A stretch of 64,000 nucleotides of DNA from Pseudalkalibacillus sp051842935 (GTDB lineage: Bacteria > Bacillota > Bacilli > Bacillales > Fictibacillaceae): the NCBI RefSeq assembly GCF_051842935.1, contig NZ_JBPXRR010000001.1, positions 744,001-808,000 of the forward strand, given 5' to 3'. How positions within the stretch are numbered: the first letter of the stretch is position 1; each line of letters starts with the position of its first letter. Below are positions 24,440 through 32,677 of this stretch, piece by piece. The notes under the pieces are model-generated. The model was not told where the DNA came from. It saw only the letters and a program-made list of their open reading frames with translations, and ran no database searches. A program made the position numbers and the translations under genes.

Positions 24440-25375
24440 ATGAACGCAGGTGTTATCGGAATTGGCAGATATGTCCCGGAACGTGTGATGACCAATGAAG
24501 AACTTGAACGTATGGTTGATACGTCTGATGAGTGGATTCGCACTAGGACTGGTATAGAGGAAAGAAGAATTGCCGATAAGGAAATGGATACCTCCCATAT
24601 GGCAGAGCTTGCAGCTAAAGAAGCCTTGAACGATGCTGGTCTAGAAGCAAGCGAAATCGACTTGATTCTAGTTGCAACGGTCACTGGGGATTATGGATTT
24701 CCGTCTGTTGCATGCCTGATCCAGGAACGACTCGGTGCAAAAAATGCAGTTGCGATGGACTTAAGTGCAGCTTGTGCTGGTTTCATTTATGGTATGATTA
24801 CAGCAAAGCAATTCATCCAAACGGAAACATATAAAAACATACTCGTCATAGGGGTAGAAAAACTGTCTAAAATCACAGATTGGGAAGACCGCAATACGGC
24901 AGTCCTTTTTGGTGATGGTGCAGGTGCAGCTGTCATTGCTCCTGTTGAGAGTGATAAAGGGATTCTATCCTTTGACATGGGCTCGGATGGTTCTGGAGCG
25001 AAACACTTGTATCAAAATGGTGATCTCCTCTACATGAACGGTCGTGAAGTTTTCAAGTTTGCGGTAAGACAAATGCCTGAATCTTCTATGAAAGTTGTGG
25101 AGAAGGCTGGACTGAGCAAGGAAGATGTAGACTTCCTCATCCCACATCAGGCCAACATCCGGATCATGGAAGCAGCGCGAGAAAGACTTGATTTACCGAA
25201 AGAAAAGATGGCAGTTACAGTAAGTAAATATGGGAACACTTCTTCATCATCCATTCCGATTGCTTTAGTTGAAGCATTGAAAGAAGGGAAGATTAAAGAT
25301 GGAGACGTATTGGTACTTGTAGGGTTCGGCGGAGGCTTGACCTGGGGTGCCGTAGCATTGAGATGGGGAAAATAG
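24440..25375 (+). CDS. fabHA: Beta-ketoacyl-ACP synthase III FabH
   Basis: 311 residues. It condenses acetyl- or branched acyl-CoA with malonyl-ACP to start fatty acid synthesis. The Cys of SAACAGFIYG (about 112), the His of LIPHQANIRI (about 238) and the Asn of KYGNTSSSS (about 268) form the triad. AAAAAGGGGTAATGAA precedes the ATG. It lies 21 bp before fabF, behind a FapR operator, as in B. subtilis. Confidence 0.96.
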   Translation: MNAGVIGIGRYVPERVMTNEELERMVDTSDEWIRTRTGIEERRIADKEMDTSHMAELAAKEALNDAGLEASEIDLILVATVTGDYGFPSVACLIQERLGAKNAVAMDLSAACAGFIYGMITAKQFIQTETYKNILVIGVEKLSKITDWEDRNTAVLFGDGAGAAVIAPVESDKGILSFDMGSDGSGAKHLYQNGDLLYMNGREVFKFAVRQMPESSMKVVEKAGLSKEDVDFLIPHQANIRIMEAARERLDLPKEKMAVTVSKYGNTSSSSIPIALVEALKEGKIKDGDVLVLVGFGGGLTWGAVALRWGK

Positions 25376-25396
25376 TTGTAAGGAGCTGAAGTTACA

Positions 25397-26635
25397 ATGA
25401 GTAAACGAGTTGTCATTACTGGACTCGGTACAGTATCTCCAGTAGGAAACGATACAGAAACTACATGGAATAATATAGTAAATGGAAAATCTGGTATATG
25501 TGAACTGACACGCCGCGACAAAGAGCAATTTCCTGCAAAGGTTGCGGGTGAAGCCACTGATTTCGATCCCGAACAATATTTGGATCGTAAAGATGCACGT
25601 AAGATGGACCGATTCACCCAGTTTGCGATCGCTGCTTCCTTACAAGCTGTAAAAGATGCAGATTTGACAATTACGGAAGAAATCGCACCACGTGTCGGTG
25701 TATGGATTGGATCCGGAATCGGCGGAATGGAAACCTACGAAGAGCAGTTCAAAGTGTTCATGGAAAAAGGCCAACGCCGTGTGAGTCCTTTCTTCGTTCC
25801 AATGATGATTCCGGATATGGCTTCTGGACAAGTGTCCATCATGTTAGGAGCAAAAGGAATCAACTCTTGTACTGTAACAGCATGTGCTTCCGGCGCCAAT
25901 TCGATTGGTGATGCGTTCAAAGCGATCCAACGTGGCGATGCAGATGTCATGGTTACTGGTGGTTCAGAAGCACCGATTACGAACATGGCATTAGCTGGAT
26001 TCTCTTCTTCCAAAGCGTTGTCGACGAATCCAGACCCAGGGTCTGCAAGCCGTCCATTCGATAAAAACCGTGATGGCTTTGTCATGGGTGAAGGTGCGGG
26101 GATTCTTATATTGGAATCACTGGAATCCGCACAAAAACGAGGCGCAAGGATCTACGCAGAAATCGTCGGTTACGGTGCTACAGGTGATGCACATCATATC
26201 ACACAACCAGCACCTGGCGGAGAAGGCGGAGTCCGTGCCATGAACATCGCGTTAAAAGATGCTGGGCTCAAGCCAGAAGAAATCAGTTACTTGAACGCGC
26301 ATGGTACAAGTACGGATTTCAACGATAAATACGAAACCGCAGCAATCAAGACGGTCTTTGGTGAGCATGCTCAAAAATTAGGAATCAGCTCGACGAAGTC
26401 GATGACTGGTCACCTGTTAGGGGCTGCTGGTGGCTTGGAAGCTGTATTATCCATCAAGGCAATTGAGAATAATATCATGCCGCCAACCATCAACTACGAA
26501 ACACCGGACCCAGAATGTGACCTGGACTACATTCCGAATGAAGCACGTCGTGCAGAAGTGAATGCTGTCATGAGTAACTCACTTGGATTCGGAGGCCACA
26601 ATGTAGCACTCTTGTTCAAGAAATTTGCAGAATAA
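25397..26635 (+). CDS. fabF: Beta-ketoacyl-ACP synthase II FabF
   Basis: 412 residues, the normal FabF length. It elongates acyl-ACP with malonyl-ACP. The catalytic Cys lies in TVTACASGANS (about 163), the His residues in NAHGTSTDFND and SMTGHLLGAAGG, and the Phe gate in NSLGFGGHN near the C-terminus. AAGGAGCTGAAGTTACA precedes the ATG. It forms an operon with fabHA. An inverted-repeat element begins only 12 bp after the stop. Confidence 0.97.
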   Translation: MSKRVVITGLGTVSPVGNDTETTWNNIVNGKSGICELTRRDKEQFPAKVAGEATDFDPEQYLDRKDARKMDRFTQFAIAASLQAVKDADLTITEEIAPRVGVWIGSGIGGMETYEEQFKVFMEKGQRRVSPFFVPMMIPDMASGQVSIMLGAKGINSCTVTACASGANSIGDAFKAIQRGDADVMVTGGSEAPITNMALAGFSSSKALSTNPDPGSASRPFDKNRDGFVMGEGAGILILESLESAQKRGARIYAEIVGYGATGDAHHITQPAPGGEGGVRAMNIALKDAGLKPEEISYLNAHGTSTDFNDKYETAAIKTVFGEHAQKLGISSTKSMTGHLLGAAGGLEAVLSIKAIENNIMPPTINYETPDPECDLDYIPNEARRAEVNAVMSNSLGFGGHNVALLFKKFAE

Positions 26636-26710
26636 AACGATGCCAGAAAAGAGGCTGAAATAACTCTAACGGGTTCGGTTATCTATCACAAACAAAAAAT
26701 ATGTTGACTA

Positions 26711-26755
26711 AATAGTGCCCCGAATTGCATAGCAATTTGAGGCACTATTTTTGTT
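26711..26755. terminator. Terminator inside the inverted-repeat element, downstream of fabF
   Basis: AATAGTGCC and GGCACTATT pair, with AATTGC/GCAATT inside, followed by TTTTGTTG. It is 75 bp after fabF and could end its transcripts. Confidence 0.8.
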
Positions 26756-26997
26756 GATAAATAAGGATTATTGCTCAAATAGAACGTTAAATTGTTTGAT
26801 CATTTGCATACGAATTTGTAACCTTACAAAATCCCCTGTATGTTTGCAGATTTTACTATTAATTGTTTTTGTTAGAATGCGGAAGGTAATCAAAATTTTT
26901 AAAAATTATATGGATAATATGCTAAAAGTGTACTTAGATACAAACTTATTGTTATTCAACAAAAGGACAGGATTGTTGAAGGTGGGGGAGATAGGGT

Positions 26998-27195
26998 TTA
27001 ACGGACATCAGATCCGTTATTTGTGACAAATACGCTAATTTCGGTGTGCAAACGGACATCAGATCCGCTATTTTTTAAAAAGTATATTGTTTTTGATGAT
27101 TTTGGACCAAATAAGGTATCATATGTCCGTTAAGTTTAGTGAAAATGTATAAATTATAGAAATAAGGTCCTCAATGTCCGTTAGAATTATAAATT
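26998..27195. repeat. ACGGACAT repeats on both strands
   Basis: Two forward copies, AACGGACATCAGATCCGTTA at 27000 and AACGGACATCAGATCCGCTA at 27057, and two inverted cores ATGTCCGTTA at 27122 and 27174. Each forward copy contains CGGA/TCCG dyads. They lie in AT-rich DNA within the inverted-repeat element. Confidence 0.6.
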
Positions 27196-27247
27196 AGTCA
27201 TTCTTCATCAATTATCGGGCGCTTTAGTTTAAAAAACTGGAATAAAA

Positions 27248-27297
27248 TAATAGCCGCACATCAATCCGTAATGGATTGAAAGTTCGGCTTATTTTTT
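27248..27297. terminator. Hairpin with T run in the 912-bp gap after fabF
   Basis: AGCCG and CGGCT outer arms, TCAATCC and GGATTGA inner arms, followed by TATTTTTT. No gene stands before it. The rest of the gap holds no convincing gene. Confidence 0.6.
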
Positions 27298-27547
27298 ATC
27301 TCATACGATATGAAATACAGTGAAATTATCTATGCATTTCCATATGCAATTTCTTAAGTAAATCACGGTTTTGTGACAGGTATCAGACCCCGTTAAAATA
27401 ACTCAGCCTCTTTTTTTATGTCCGTAAACCTTCATTTCTTTAGAAAATTCACAATGGTGAAAACGAACTGTTAGCATTTCCCCACACCGCCTTAACATCC
27501 CTCCATTATTGTAGTTTGTGTAATACAGATTTGGAGGGATAGAAAAT

Positions 27548-28450
27548 ATGAAAAAAGCCATCATCTTGACTTTAGGTTTGATATTATTCATCAGTTCGGG
27601 AATGACGAACGCGGTCTTCGCCGACGACAATGACTCGGATGATAAGAAGAACATCTTGAACGTTGCTCACCGTGGCGCTTCAGGTCATGCGCCTGAACAT
27701 ACCCTGCCATCCTATGCTTTAGGTGAAAAAATGGGTGGAGATTACATTGAAATCGACTTGCAAATGACAAAAGACGGTCATTTGATTGCAATGCATGATG
27801 AAACGCTTGATCGTACAACCAATGGGCAAGGATTGGTCAAGGACCATACGCTCGCTCAAATTAAAGAGTTGGATGCTGGATCATGGTTCAATGAGAAGTA
27901 TCCTGAATATGCTAAACCGGAATATGAAGGACTTCAAGTACCGACATTGGATGAAGTACTAAAAGAATTCGGACCTGAAGCACAATATTATATCGAAACG
28001 AAATCTCCAGAGGTTTATCCAGGGATGGAAGAGAAATTGCTTGAAACGTTAGAAAAGCATGGTCTGATTGGAGAGGAAGTACCTTCTGACCAAGTGTTGA
28101 TCCAATCGTTCAGTCCAGCTAGTCTACAAAAACTTCATAACCTTAATCCAGATCTTTCACTCGTTCAACTTCTCTGGTATACGAATCCTGCAACGATTAC
28201 CAATGCAGAATTGGAAACCTATAAGCAATATGCAATGGGCTTAGGAATGAACCATTCGCAGATTGATCAAACGTATGTGGAGAAAGTTCGATCTCATGGG
28301 TTTGAAATTCATCCTTACACAGTCAATGAAAAAGAAGATATGAAAAAACTTATTGATTGGGGCGTGACGGGAATGTTTACGAACTTCCCTGATCGACTAG
28401 AAGAAGTAATAGCAACATCGGGTGAAGACGACGATAAAGAAGAAGAATAA
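27548..28450 (+). CDS. glpQ: Secreted glycerophosphodiester phosphodiesterase
   Basis: 300 residues. A signal peptide ends at about residue 25 (SSGMTNAVFA-DDN). The GDPD domain follows: VAHRGASGHAPEHTLPSY with the catalytic His, EIDLQMTKDGHLIAMHDE with the metal-binding Glu, Asp and second His, and DRTTNGQG. It splits glycerophosphodiesters, such as lipid or teichoic-acid parts, into glycerol 3-phosphate and alcohol outside the cell. TTTGGAGGGATAGAAAAT precedes the ATG. The end is very acidic (EDDDKEEE). Confidence 0.92.
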   Translation: MKKAIILTLGLILFISSGMTNAVFADDNDSDDKKNILNVAHRGASGHAPEHTLPSYALGEKMGGDYIEIDLQMTKDGHLIAMHDETLDRTTNGQGLVKDHTLAQIKELDAGSWFNEKYPEYAKPEYEGLQVPTLDEVLKEFGPEAQYYIETKSPEVYPGMEEKLLETLEKHGLIGEEVPSDQVLIQSFSPASLQKLHNLNPDLSLVQLLWYTNPATITNAELETYKQYAMGLGMNHSQIDQTYVEKVRSHGFEIHPYTVNEKEDMKKLIDWGVTGMFTNFPDRLEEVIATSGEDDDKEEE

Positions 28451-28459
28451 GATACGGAA

Positions 28460-28488
28460 GAGAGCTGATTTTAATCAGCTCTTTTTTT
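28460..28488 (+). terminator. Terminator after glpQ
   Basis: AGAGCTGATT and AATCAGCTCT stem over TTA, followed by TTTTTTT. Confidence 0.9.
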
Positions 28489-28594
28489 GTATACATATAA
28501 TAGAAGAAAGTCGTTTTTCTTTAATAAAAAATGGCATAACATCGTGACTAATTCCATATAGTGAACTAACCATGTACAAGCACTCGTATAGGAG

Positions 28595-28825
28595 ATGAGG
28601 GCTTTGATTTTTCGATTCTTCATTCTAATGATCGGATTCAGTTTTGCCGTTTCTGGTGGCGTCAGTCTGATCGCCTTTTTGAATTTAGTTACGACAGGTC
28701 ATGGATTTGCGAACTATTTCATGTTTATTTTCAAAAGAGTAGAGCTTATGATTTTTCTTATTGGACTGGCATTGATCTGGGGGAGTATTTATCTTCCTTC
28801 TATGAAAAACAATTCAGATGAATGA
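28595..28825 (+). CDS. Small membrane protein with two transmembrane helices
   Basis: 76 residues. Two hydrophobic segments (FFILMIGFSFAVSGGVSLI and MIFLIGLALIWGSIYL) frame a short loop; the tail is polar. The ATG at 28595 sits directly against GGAG, so translation may start at TTG 28604, nine bases later, with GGAGATGAGGG as binding site. It lies just before yjbA. No family was recognised. Confidence 0.68.
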   Translation: MRALIFRFFILMIGFSFAVSGGVSLIAFLNLVTTGHGFANYFMFIFKRVELMIFLIGLALIWGSIYLPSMKNNSDE

Positions 28826-28934
28826 CGGCGATATACATTTGTCGACGGAAAATGTCTGTTAATAGAATAAATTCTTTTACCTCTGACTATACTGATTTTA
28901 ACAAACAGTAAATCCTGTAAAGTGAGGGGTATAC

Positions 28935-29684
28935 ATGTTGTACTTGAGAGATGTTTGGGTAAACTGGTTCGAAGGCGAAGAGAACGGCTATAATGTCTGT
29001 GAATTTCACGAATGGCGAAAAGAAGATTTCATTGAGCTTCTTGATCAAGTTCCAATCATTAAAATGGAATCGCCTCTCCTAAACTACATAGAGAATGACT
29101 TGAGCGAACTACCGAATGAGCTGTTGGAAGAAGTAAAGAATAAGAGCTATATTCGGAAGAACAACCAGAGAGAGCAAATCGAGTATTGTTTCATCGCAAC
29201 GGATGGTCGGAAATGTATGATCATCGATACGATGGGCTACCGAATTCCGATACGGAAAAGCCGGATGATTCCAAGACAGGAACAACTCGTATATGAAATG
29301 GCAGAGGAGTTGGATCCGAAGCCGTATACATTCGATACAGATGAGTTCCACAAAAAAGAGTACCACATTCTTTCACCAGACCCGCAAAACATGAAAGGGC
29401 TGACCAGAAGAGAGAGGCAGCTCAAACAACTACTGTTCATGGCATTGGATCAAATGTATTCCAGTGCGAACACCGCTGAAGCCCGATACTGGTATACAGA
29501 ATGGTTTCCTGAAAAGTATTCCTCCATTCAAGATATGAGCTTTGAAGAAGCTTGGAGAGCATTGTATATGGAAGTATCTCAGGGGTGGACATCGAAGCAT
29601 CAGACAATCTGTGAAAGGTTGATTAAAGGGCAACCCTATTTTGAGAAAATATGGGAACTTGAAAAAGGAACACACGTAAATTAG
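28935..29684 (+). CDS. yjbA: YjbA family protein (UPF0736/DUF3603)
   Basis: 249 residues, the full length of B. subtilis YjbA. RDVWVNWFEGEENGYNVCEF near the start and GLTRRERQLKQLLFMALDQM near residue 160 are family segments. Soluble, no signal peptide. GTGAGGGGTATAC precedes the ATG. As in B. subtilis it lies close to trpS and opp. Function unknown. Confidence 0.88.
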   Translation: MLYLRDVWVNWFEGEENGYNVCEFHEWRKEDFIELLDQVPIIKMESPLLNYIENDLSELPNELLEEVKNKSYIRKNNQREQIEYCFIATDGRKCMIIDTMGYRIPIRKSRMIPRQEQLVYEMAEELDPKPYTFDTDEFHKKEYHILSPDPQNMKGLTRRERQLKQLLFMALDQMYSSANTAEARYWYTEWFPEKYSSIQDMSFEEAWRALYMEVSQGWTSKHQTICERLIKGQPYFEKIWELEKGTHVN

Positions 29685-29710
29685 CTGACTCGAAACGAGT
29701 CAGCTATCTT
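29682..29710 (+). terminator. Terminator after yjbA
   Basis: AGCTGACTCG and CGAGTCAGCT pair over AAA, followed by ATCTTTGTG, a modest T run. Confidence 0.7.
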
Positions 29711-29729
29711 TGTGTGAAATGAAAATGAA

Positions 29730-29755
29730 GTTTATGATTACGGTCATGAGGGAAT
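29730..29755 (+). promoter_or_regulatory. SigB-type promoter for the DJ-1/PfpI gene
   Basis: GTTTAT, 14 bases, GGGAAT. It fits the general-stress promoter and lies 43 bp before the start codon. Related B. subtilis proteins such as YfkM are under SigB. Confidence 0.6.
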
Positions 29756-29797
29756 GTTGGCAACGTAAAGCTTCTACTATTTGAAGGAGGTATTACT

Positions 29798-30466
29798 TTG
29801 TCTAAGAAAGTGTTGATGATCGTAACGAATGCAGACAAGATAAATGATGAACAAGAGACCGGACTATGGCTTGAAGAATTTGCTGTTCCTTACAACCTAT
29901 TTGAAAAACAGGGCTATGAAATTCATGTGAGAAGCCCGAAGGGTGGCAACATTCCTCTGGATCCGAACAGTATTCCGGAGGAACCTAATGCAGACTATGA
30001 TGAGGCGCGCAAACAATTGGAAAATACGGAAAGTTTATCAGAAGAAGAATTAGCCGCAGGATATGACGCTGTGTTTTTACCAGGTGGACATGGTACAATG
30101 TTCGACTTCCCAGAAAATGTAGTTATGCAAAAGCTGATCGGTAAACTGGCAGATGAGAATAAAGTTATTGGAGCCGTTTGCCATGGTCCATCGGGTCTCG
30201 TTAATGTCACTTATCAAGATGGCACTCCTATCGTACGAGGTAAGACGGTCAATTCCTTTACAGATGAAGAGGAGCATGAAATGCAATTGACCGAAGAGAT
30301 GCCGTTTCTGCTAGAAACTGCAATTCGTGAAAAAGGTGGAGAGTTCGTAAGGGGAGACAAGTGGACCGACTTCTCTATACGAGATGGGAACCTCATTACG
30401 GGTCAAAATCCAATGTCGAGCGAAAGTACCGCGTTAAAATTCATTGAAGCGCTCAATGAACAATAA
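29798..30466 (+). CDS. DJ-1/PfpI superfamily protein (type 1 glutamine amidotransferase-like)
   Basis: 222-residue DJ-1/PfpI protein of the Hsp31-like group. The nucleophile elbow is AVCHGPSGLV with Cys at about 128, and VFLPGGHGTMFDFPEN carries the preceding loop. Such proteins act as deglycases, chaperones or glyoxalases under stress. AAGGAGG precedes the TTG start. The upstream SigB-like promoter suggests a stress role. It stands alone and ends at a terminator shared with trpS. Confidence 0.88.
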   Translation: MSKKVLMIVTNADKINDEQETGLWLEEFAVPYNLFEKQGYEIHVRSPKGGNIPLDPNSIPEEPNADYDEARKQLENTESLSEEELAAGYDAVFLPGGHGTMFDFPENVVMQKLIGKLADENKVIGAVCHGPSGLVNVTYQDGTPIVRGKTVNSFTDEEEHEMQLTEEMPFLLETAIREKGGEFVRGDKWTDFSIRDGNLITGQNPMSSESTALKFIEALNEQ

Positions 30467-30477
30467 AATGGACTAAA

Positions 30478-30526
30478 AAAAGTGACCGTCAAGGCTTAAA
30501 AATTGCCTTTTAACGGTCACTCTTTT
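30478..30526. terminator. Bidirectional terminator between DJ-1/PfpI gene and trpS
   Basis: AGTGACCGT and ACGGTCACT pair, with an AAGGC/GCCTT inner stem; A run left and TCTTTTATTT right. Confidence 0.8.
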
Positions 30527-31520
30527 ATTTCTTCTTCCTTTTGCGCTCTAAGCCCATTGCTCGTTCCGCTTTCGCAAGCATCTTATTGGCCACGCGATCC
30601 GCTTTCTCAGCACCCTGATCAAGAATGTCATCCAACTCTTCAGAATTCAGGAGCTCATGATACCGTTCTTGGATCGGTTTCAATTGGCTGATGACGGCAT
30701 TAGCCACACCTTCCTTAAAGTCACCGTAGCCTTTTCCTTCATATTCCGCCTCAATGTCTTCAATCGATTTCCCTGAACAGAGGGAATAGATCGTCAACAA
30801 GTTTGAAACGCCAGGTTTGTTTTCTTTGTCAAACTTCACTCTTGCTTCAGAATCTGTTGTGGCTCGTTTGATTTTCTTCATGATTGTTTTTTCATCATCC
30901 AGCATGGATATATAACCTGCTGCGTTCTCATCGGATTTACTCATTTTTTTCAACGGATTTCCAAGATCCATGATTCGTGCGCCAACCTTAGGGATGTGCA
31001 CTTCCGGTACAGTGAAAATGTCGTTGTATTGTTTGTTGAAGCGCTCTGCTAAGTCTCTTGTCAGCTCAAGATGCTGCTTCTGATCATCACCGACAGGTAC
31101 GATATCTGTTCCGTAAAGTAAGATATCTGATGCCATCAATGGGGGATAAGTCAGCAATCCAGCTGATACGCCGACACGCTGATCCGCTTTATCTTTGAAT
31201 TGAGTCATGCGCTCAAGTTCACCCATATAGGATACACATTGCATGATCCATCCCATCTTCGTGTGGGCAGGTACTTCAGATTGAATGAAAATCGTTGATT
31301 TCTGTGGATCGATTCCGATCGCAAGATAAAGCGCTGCGAGCTTCCTCGTGTTGTCACGCAGTTCCAACTTATCTTGAGGAACCGTAATCGCGTGTTGATT
31401 GACTACACAAAAGTAACAATCGTGTTCCTCCTGATACGTAACGAAATGTTTCAAAGCTCCTAAATAGTTCCCTAGTGTAGGAAATCCGGTTGGTTTGACA
31501 CCTGAGAAAATGACGGACAT
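30525..31520 (-). CDS. trpS: Tryptophanyl-tRNA synthetase
   Basis: 331 residues, the usual TrpRS length. Class I signatures are visible: GVKPTGFPTLGNYLGAL near residue 7, with the HIGH equivalent, and KKMSKSDEN near residue 195. It charges tRNA-Trp. TACAAGGAGTG precedes the ATG. A T-box leader with a TGG specifier lies upstream, so expression should answer to uncharged tRNA-Trp. It is divergent from opp, as in B. subtilis apart from the DUF3899 gene. Confidence 0.97.
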   Translation of the reverse strand: MSVIFSGVKPTGFPTLGNYLGALKHFVTYQEEHDCYFCVVNQHAITVPQDKLELRDNTRKLAALYLAIGIDPQKSTIFIQSEVPAHTKMGWIMQCVSYMGELERMTQFKDKADQRVGVSAGLLTYPPLMASDILLYGTDIVPVGDDQKQHLELTRDLAERFNKQYNDIFTVPEVHIPKVGARIMDLGNPLKKMSKSDENAAGYISMLDDEKTIMKKIKRATTDSEARVKFDKENKPGVSNLLTIYSLCSGKSIEDIEAEYEGKGYGDFKEGVANAVISQLKPIQERYHELLNSEELDDILDQGAEKADRVANKMLAKAERAMGLERKRKKK

Positions 31521-31554
31521 GTCTTTTCACTCCTTGTAAATTTTTGAACAAAAT

Positions 31555-31825
31555 AAAAAACGCCGCGCAAATCGTCATTATTGGGACGATTGCACCGCGT
31601 TGCCACCCAGAATTATTCTTCGGATAAAGAATCACTCAGTTCTCTGCGTGCTTGATCTGCAGACAGAGTGTCCTGGATATCGTCTGGACTGGACGTCAAA
31701 GCCTACTCTTATTTCGGTTTGAATGCTCAGAAGCCCATTCTACTCCAGCCTTTATCTGTTCCCACCAACCACAGACTCTCTTGAAAAGGGTGTGAAGTGT
31801 ACTTTTCTTCCTCATCGCATGTGTG
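31555..31825 (-). promoter_or_regulatory. T-box leader (tryptophan) of trpS
   Basis: On the minus strand the leader shows stem I (GAGAGTCTGTGGTTGGTGGGA), the specifier region GAATGGGCTTCTGAGC with codon TGG at 31735-31737, the T-box GGGTGGCAACGCGG at about 31594-31608, and a terminator ending in TTTTTT at 31555. Uncharged tRNA-Trp would favour the antiterminator and allow trpS transcription. Confidence 0.93.
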
Positions 31826-31843
31826 AAATTTTAGATTATCGAT

Positions 31844-31872
31844 AGTATATACAAATGGATTATCAAATGCAA
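31844..31872 (-). promoter_or_regulatory. SigA promoter of trpS
   Basis: TTGCAT, 17 bases, TATACT on the minus strand, just upstream of the T-box leader. Confidence 0.75.
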
Positions 31873-31874
31873 CA

Positions 31875-32237
31875 CTAAATGTTGAAGGAGATCAGAACGG
31901 TTGCCAAAAAGGCAATGATACCGGAAATCAGTAGAGGTTCTGTGGCTTTATATTCGAAGACCTCCGATGGTAACTCCATTCGTTCTACATCATCCATTAT
32001 ATCTCCGTATTTGGTGCCTTTCTTCATAAAACGTCTGAAACTAAGAGTGATAGCATCAAAAAATCCCCCCCTAGCAACGAACATCAGACAACCAAGCATA
32101 ATGTAGGCGAGTGATACCATGAATACAGAATTCAATACAGCAACAAAGGTTAGATTATCGTAATAGAAGAATCCTGCACCTACACCTACTATTAACAGAA
32201 TGATCAAAGCATATATGGATCGTTTTATTAAGTTCAT
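31875..32237 (-). CDS. DUF3899-like membrane protein
   Basis: 120 residues with three hydrophobic segments: SIYALIILLIVGVGAGFFYY, FVAVLNSVFMVSLAYIMLGC and LLISGIIAFLATVLISF, and a charged loop between the second and third. The layout matches the DUF3899 family. GAGGTGACACG precedes the ATG. The trpS promoter begins right after its stop. Function unknown. Confidence 0.78.
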   Translation of the reverse strand: MNLIKRSIYALIILLIVGVGAGFFYYDNLTFVAVLNSVFMVSLAYIMLGCLMFVARGGFFDAITLSFRRFMKKGTKYGDIMDDVERMELPSEVFEYKATEPLLISGIIAFLATVLISFNI

Positions 32238-32330
32238 CGTGTCACCTCAAGTCGATGATACACGATAATGATAGAATCAAGCAATATCTTAACGATTCAT
32301 ACACATCTTTACATAGGAGCAACACCTGTA

Positions 32331-32345
32331 ATTTGTCAGAAGATT
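32331..32345. promoter_or_regulatory. CodY-like box upstream of opp
   Basis: ATTTGTCAGAAGATT matches the CodY consensus AATTTTCWGAAAATT at 12 of 15 positions. A weaker copy (11 of 15) lies on the other strand at 32609-32623, just downstream of the opp -10. CodY control of opp is known in other Firmicutes; here it is inference. Confidence 0.4.
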
Positions 32346-32360
32346 TGCGAATGAACGACA

Positions 32361-32379
32361 AATGCATATGATATGCATT
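32361..32379. repeat. Perfect 19-bp palindrome in the opp upstream region
   Basis: AATGCATAT and ATATGCATT flank a single G. It lies in the 440-bp gap before oppA, which otherwise holds AT-rich sequence and the promoter; no gene is seen there. Confidence 0.6.
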
Positions 32380-32556
32380 CTTTTATATTCAAAATGCTTA
32401 TATATCAATCTTTACACATCATCCGTATACATAATCTTCAATTTTTACGCACTGTATACCCAAATACGCGCATATTTAAAGTGGGTATATAGTCCTAATT
32501 TTTGTTATGAAACCGTAATGAACATGGGCTTTTTGTAAAATATATTAAAAAAACAC

Positions 32557-32585
32557 ATGCAAAATAGTCCGAAAACTTGTATAAT
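32557..32585 (+). promoter_or_regulatory. Promoter for oppA
   Basis: TATAAT at 32580-32585 is perfect; the -35 at 17 bases (ATGCAA) is weak, which suggests control by an activator or by CodY/other factors. Confidence 0.5.
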
Positions 32586-32677
32586 ACAAATTGTGAACGA
32601 AATTCCTCAAAAATCTGACAATTTTTCGGGGCGGCGTTCGCTACATTTCACCAATATTTAGGGGAGGTCATTAAGGC

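Larger units (their letters stand above)
26647..27414. mobile_element. Non-coding element bounded by ~46-bp imperfect inverted repeats
   Basis: The left end at 26647-26693 (AAAAGAGGCTGAAATAACTC, then TAACGGG and ATCACAAAC) and the complement of the right end at 27368-27414 (AAAAGAGGCTGAGTTATTTT, then AACGGGGTCTG and GTCACAAAAC) align over 46 bases with one gap and roughly three quarters identity. GAGGCTG-starting ends occur in IS1182/IS1272-type elements. The 768 bp between hold no transposase, only hairpins and short repeats, so this is a MITE-like or decayed element. No clear target duplication was seen. Confidence 0.6.

Noticed and set aside
26751..27026. 91-codon frame inside the inverted-repeat element
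   Set aside because: AT-rich, no ribosome binding site, no recognisable domain, and it covers repeat sequence.
32252..32270. GATAATGATA resembling half of a Fur box before the DUF3899 gene
   Set aside because: The second half is not conserved (GAATCAAGC), so it falls short of a credible site.
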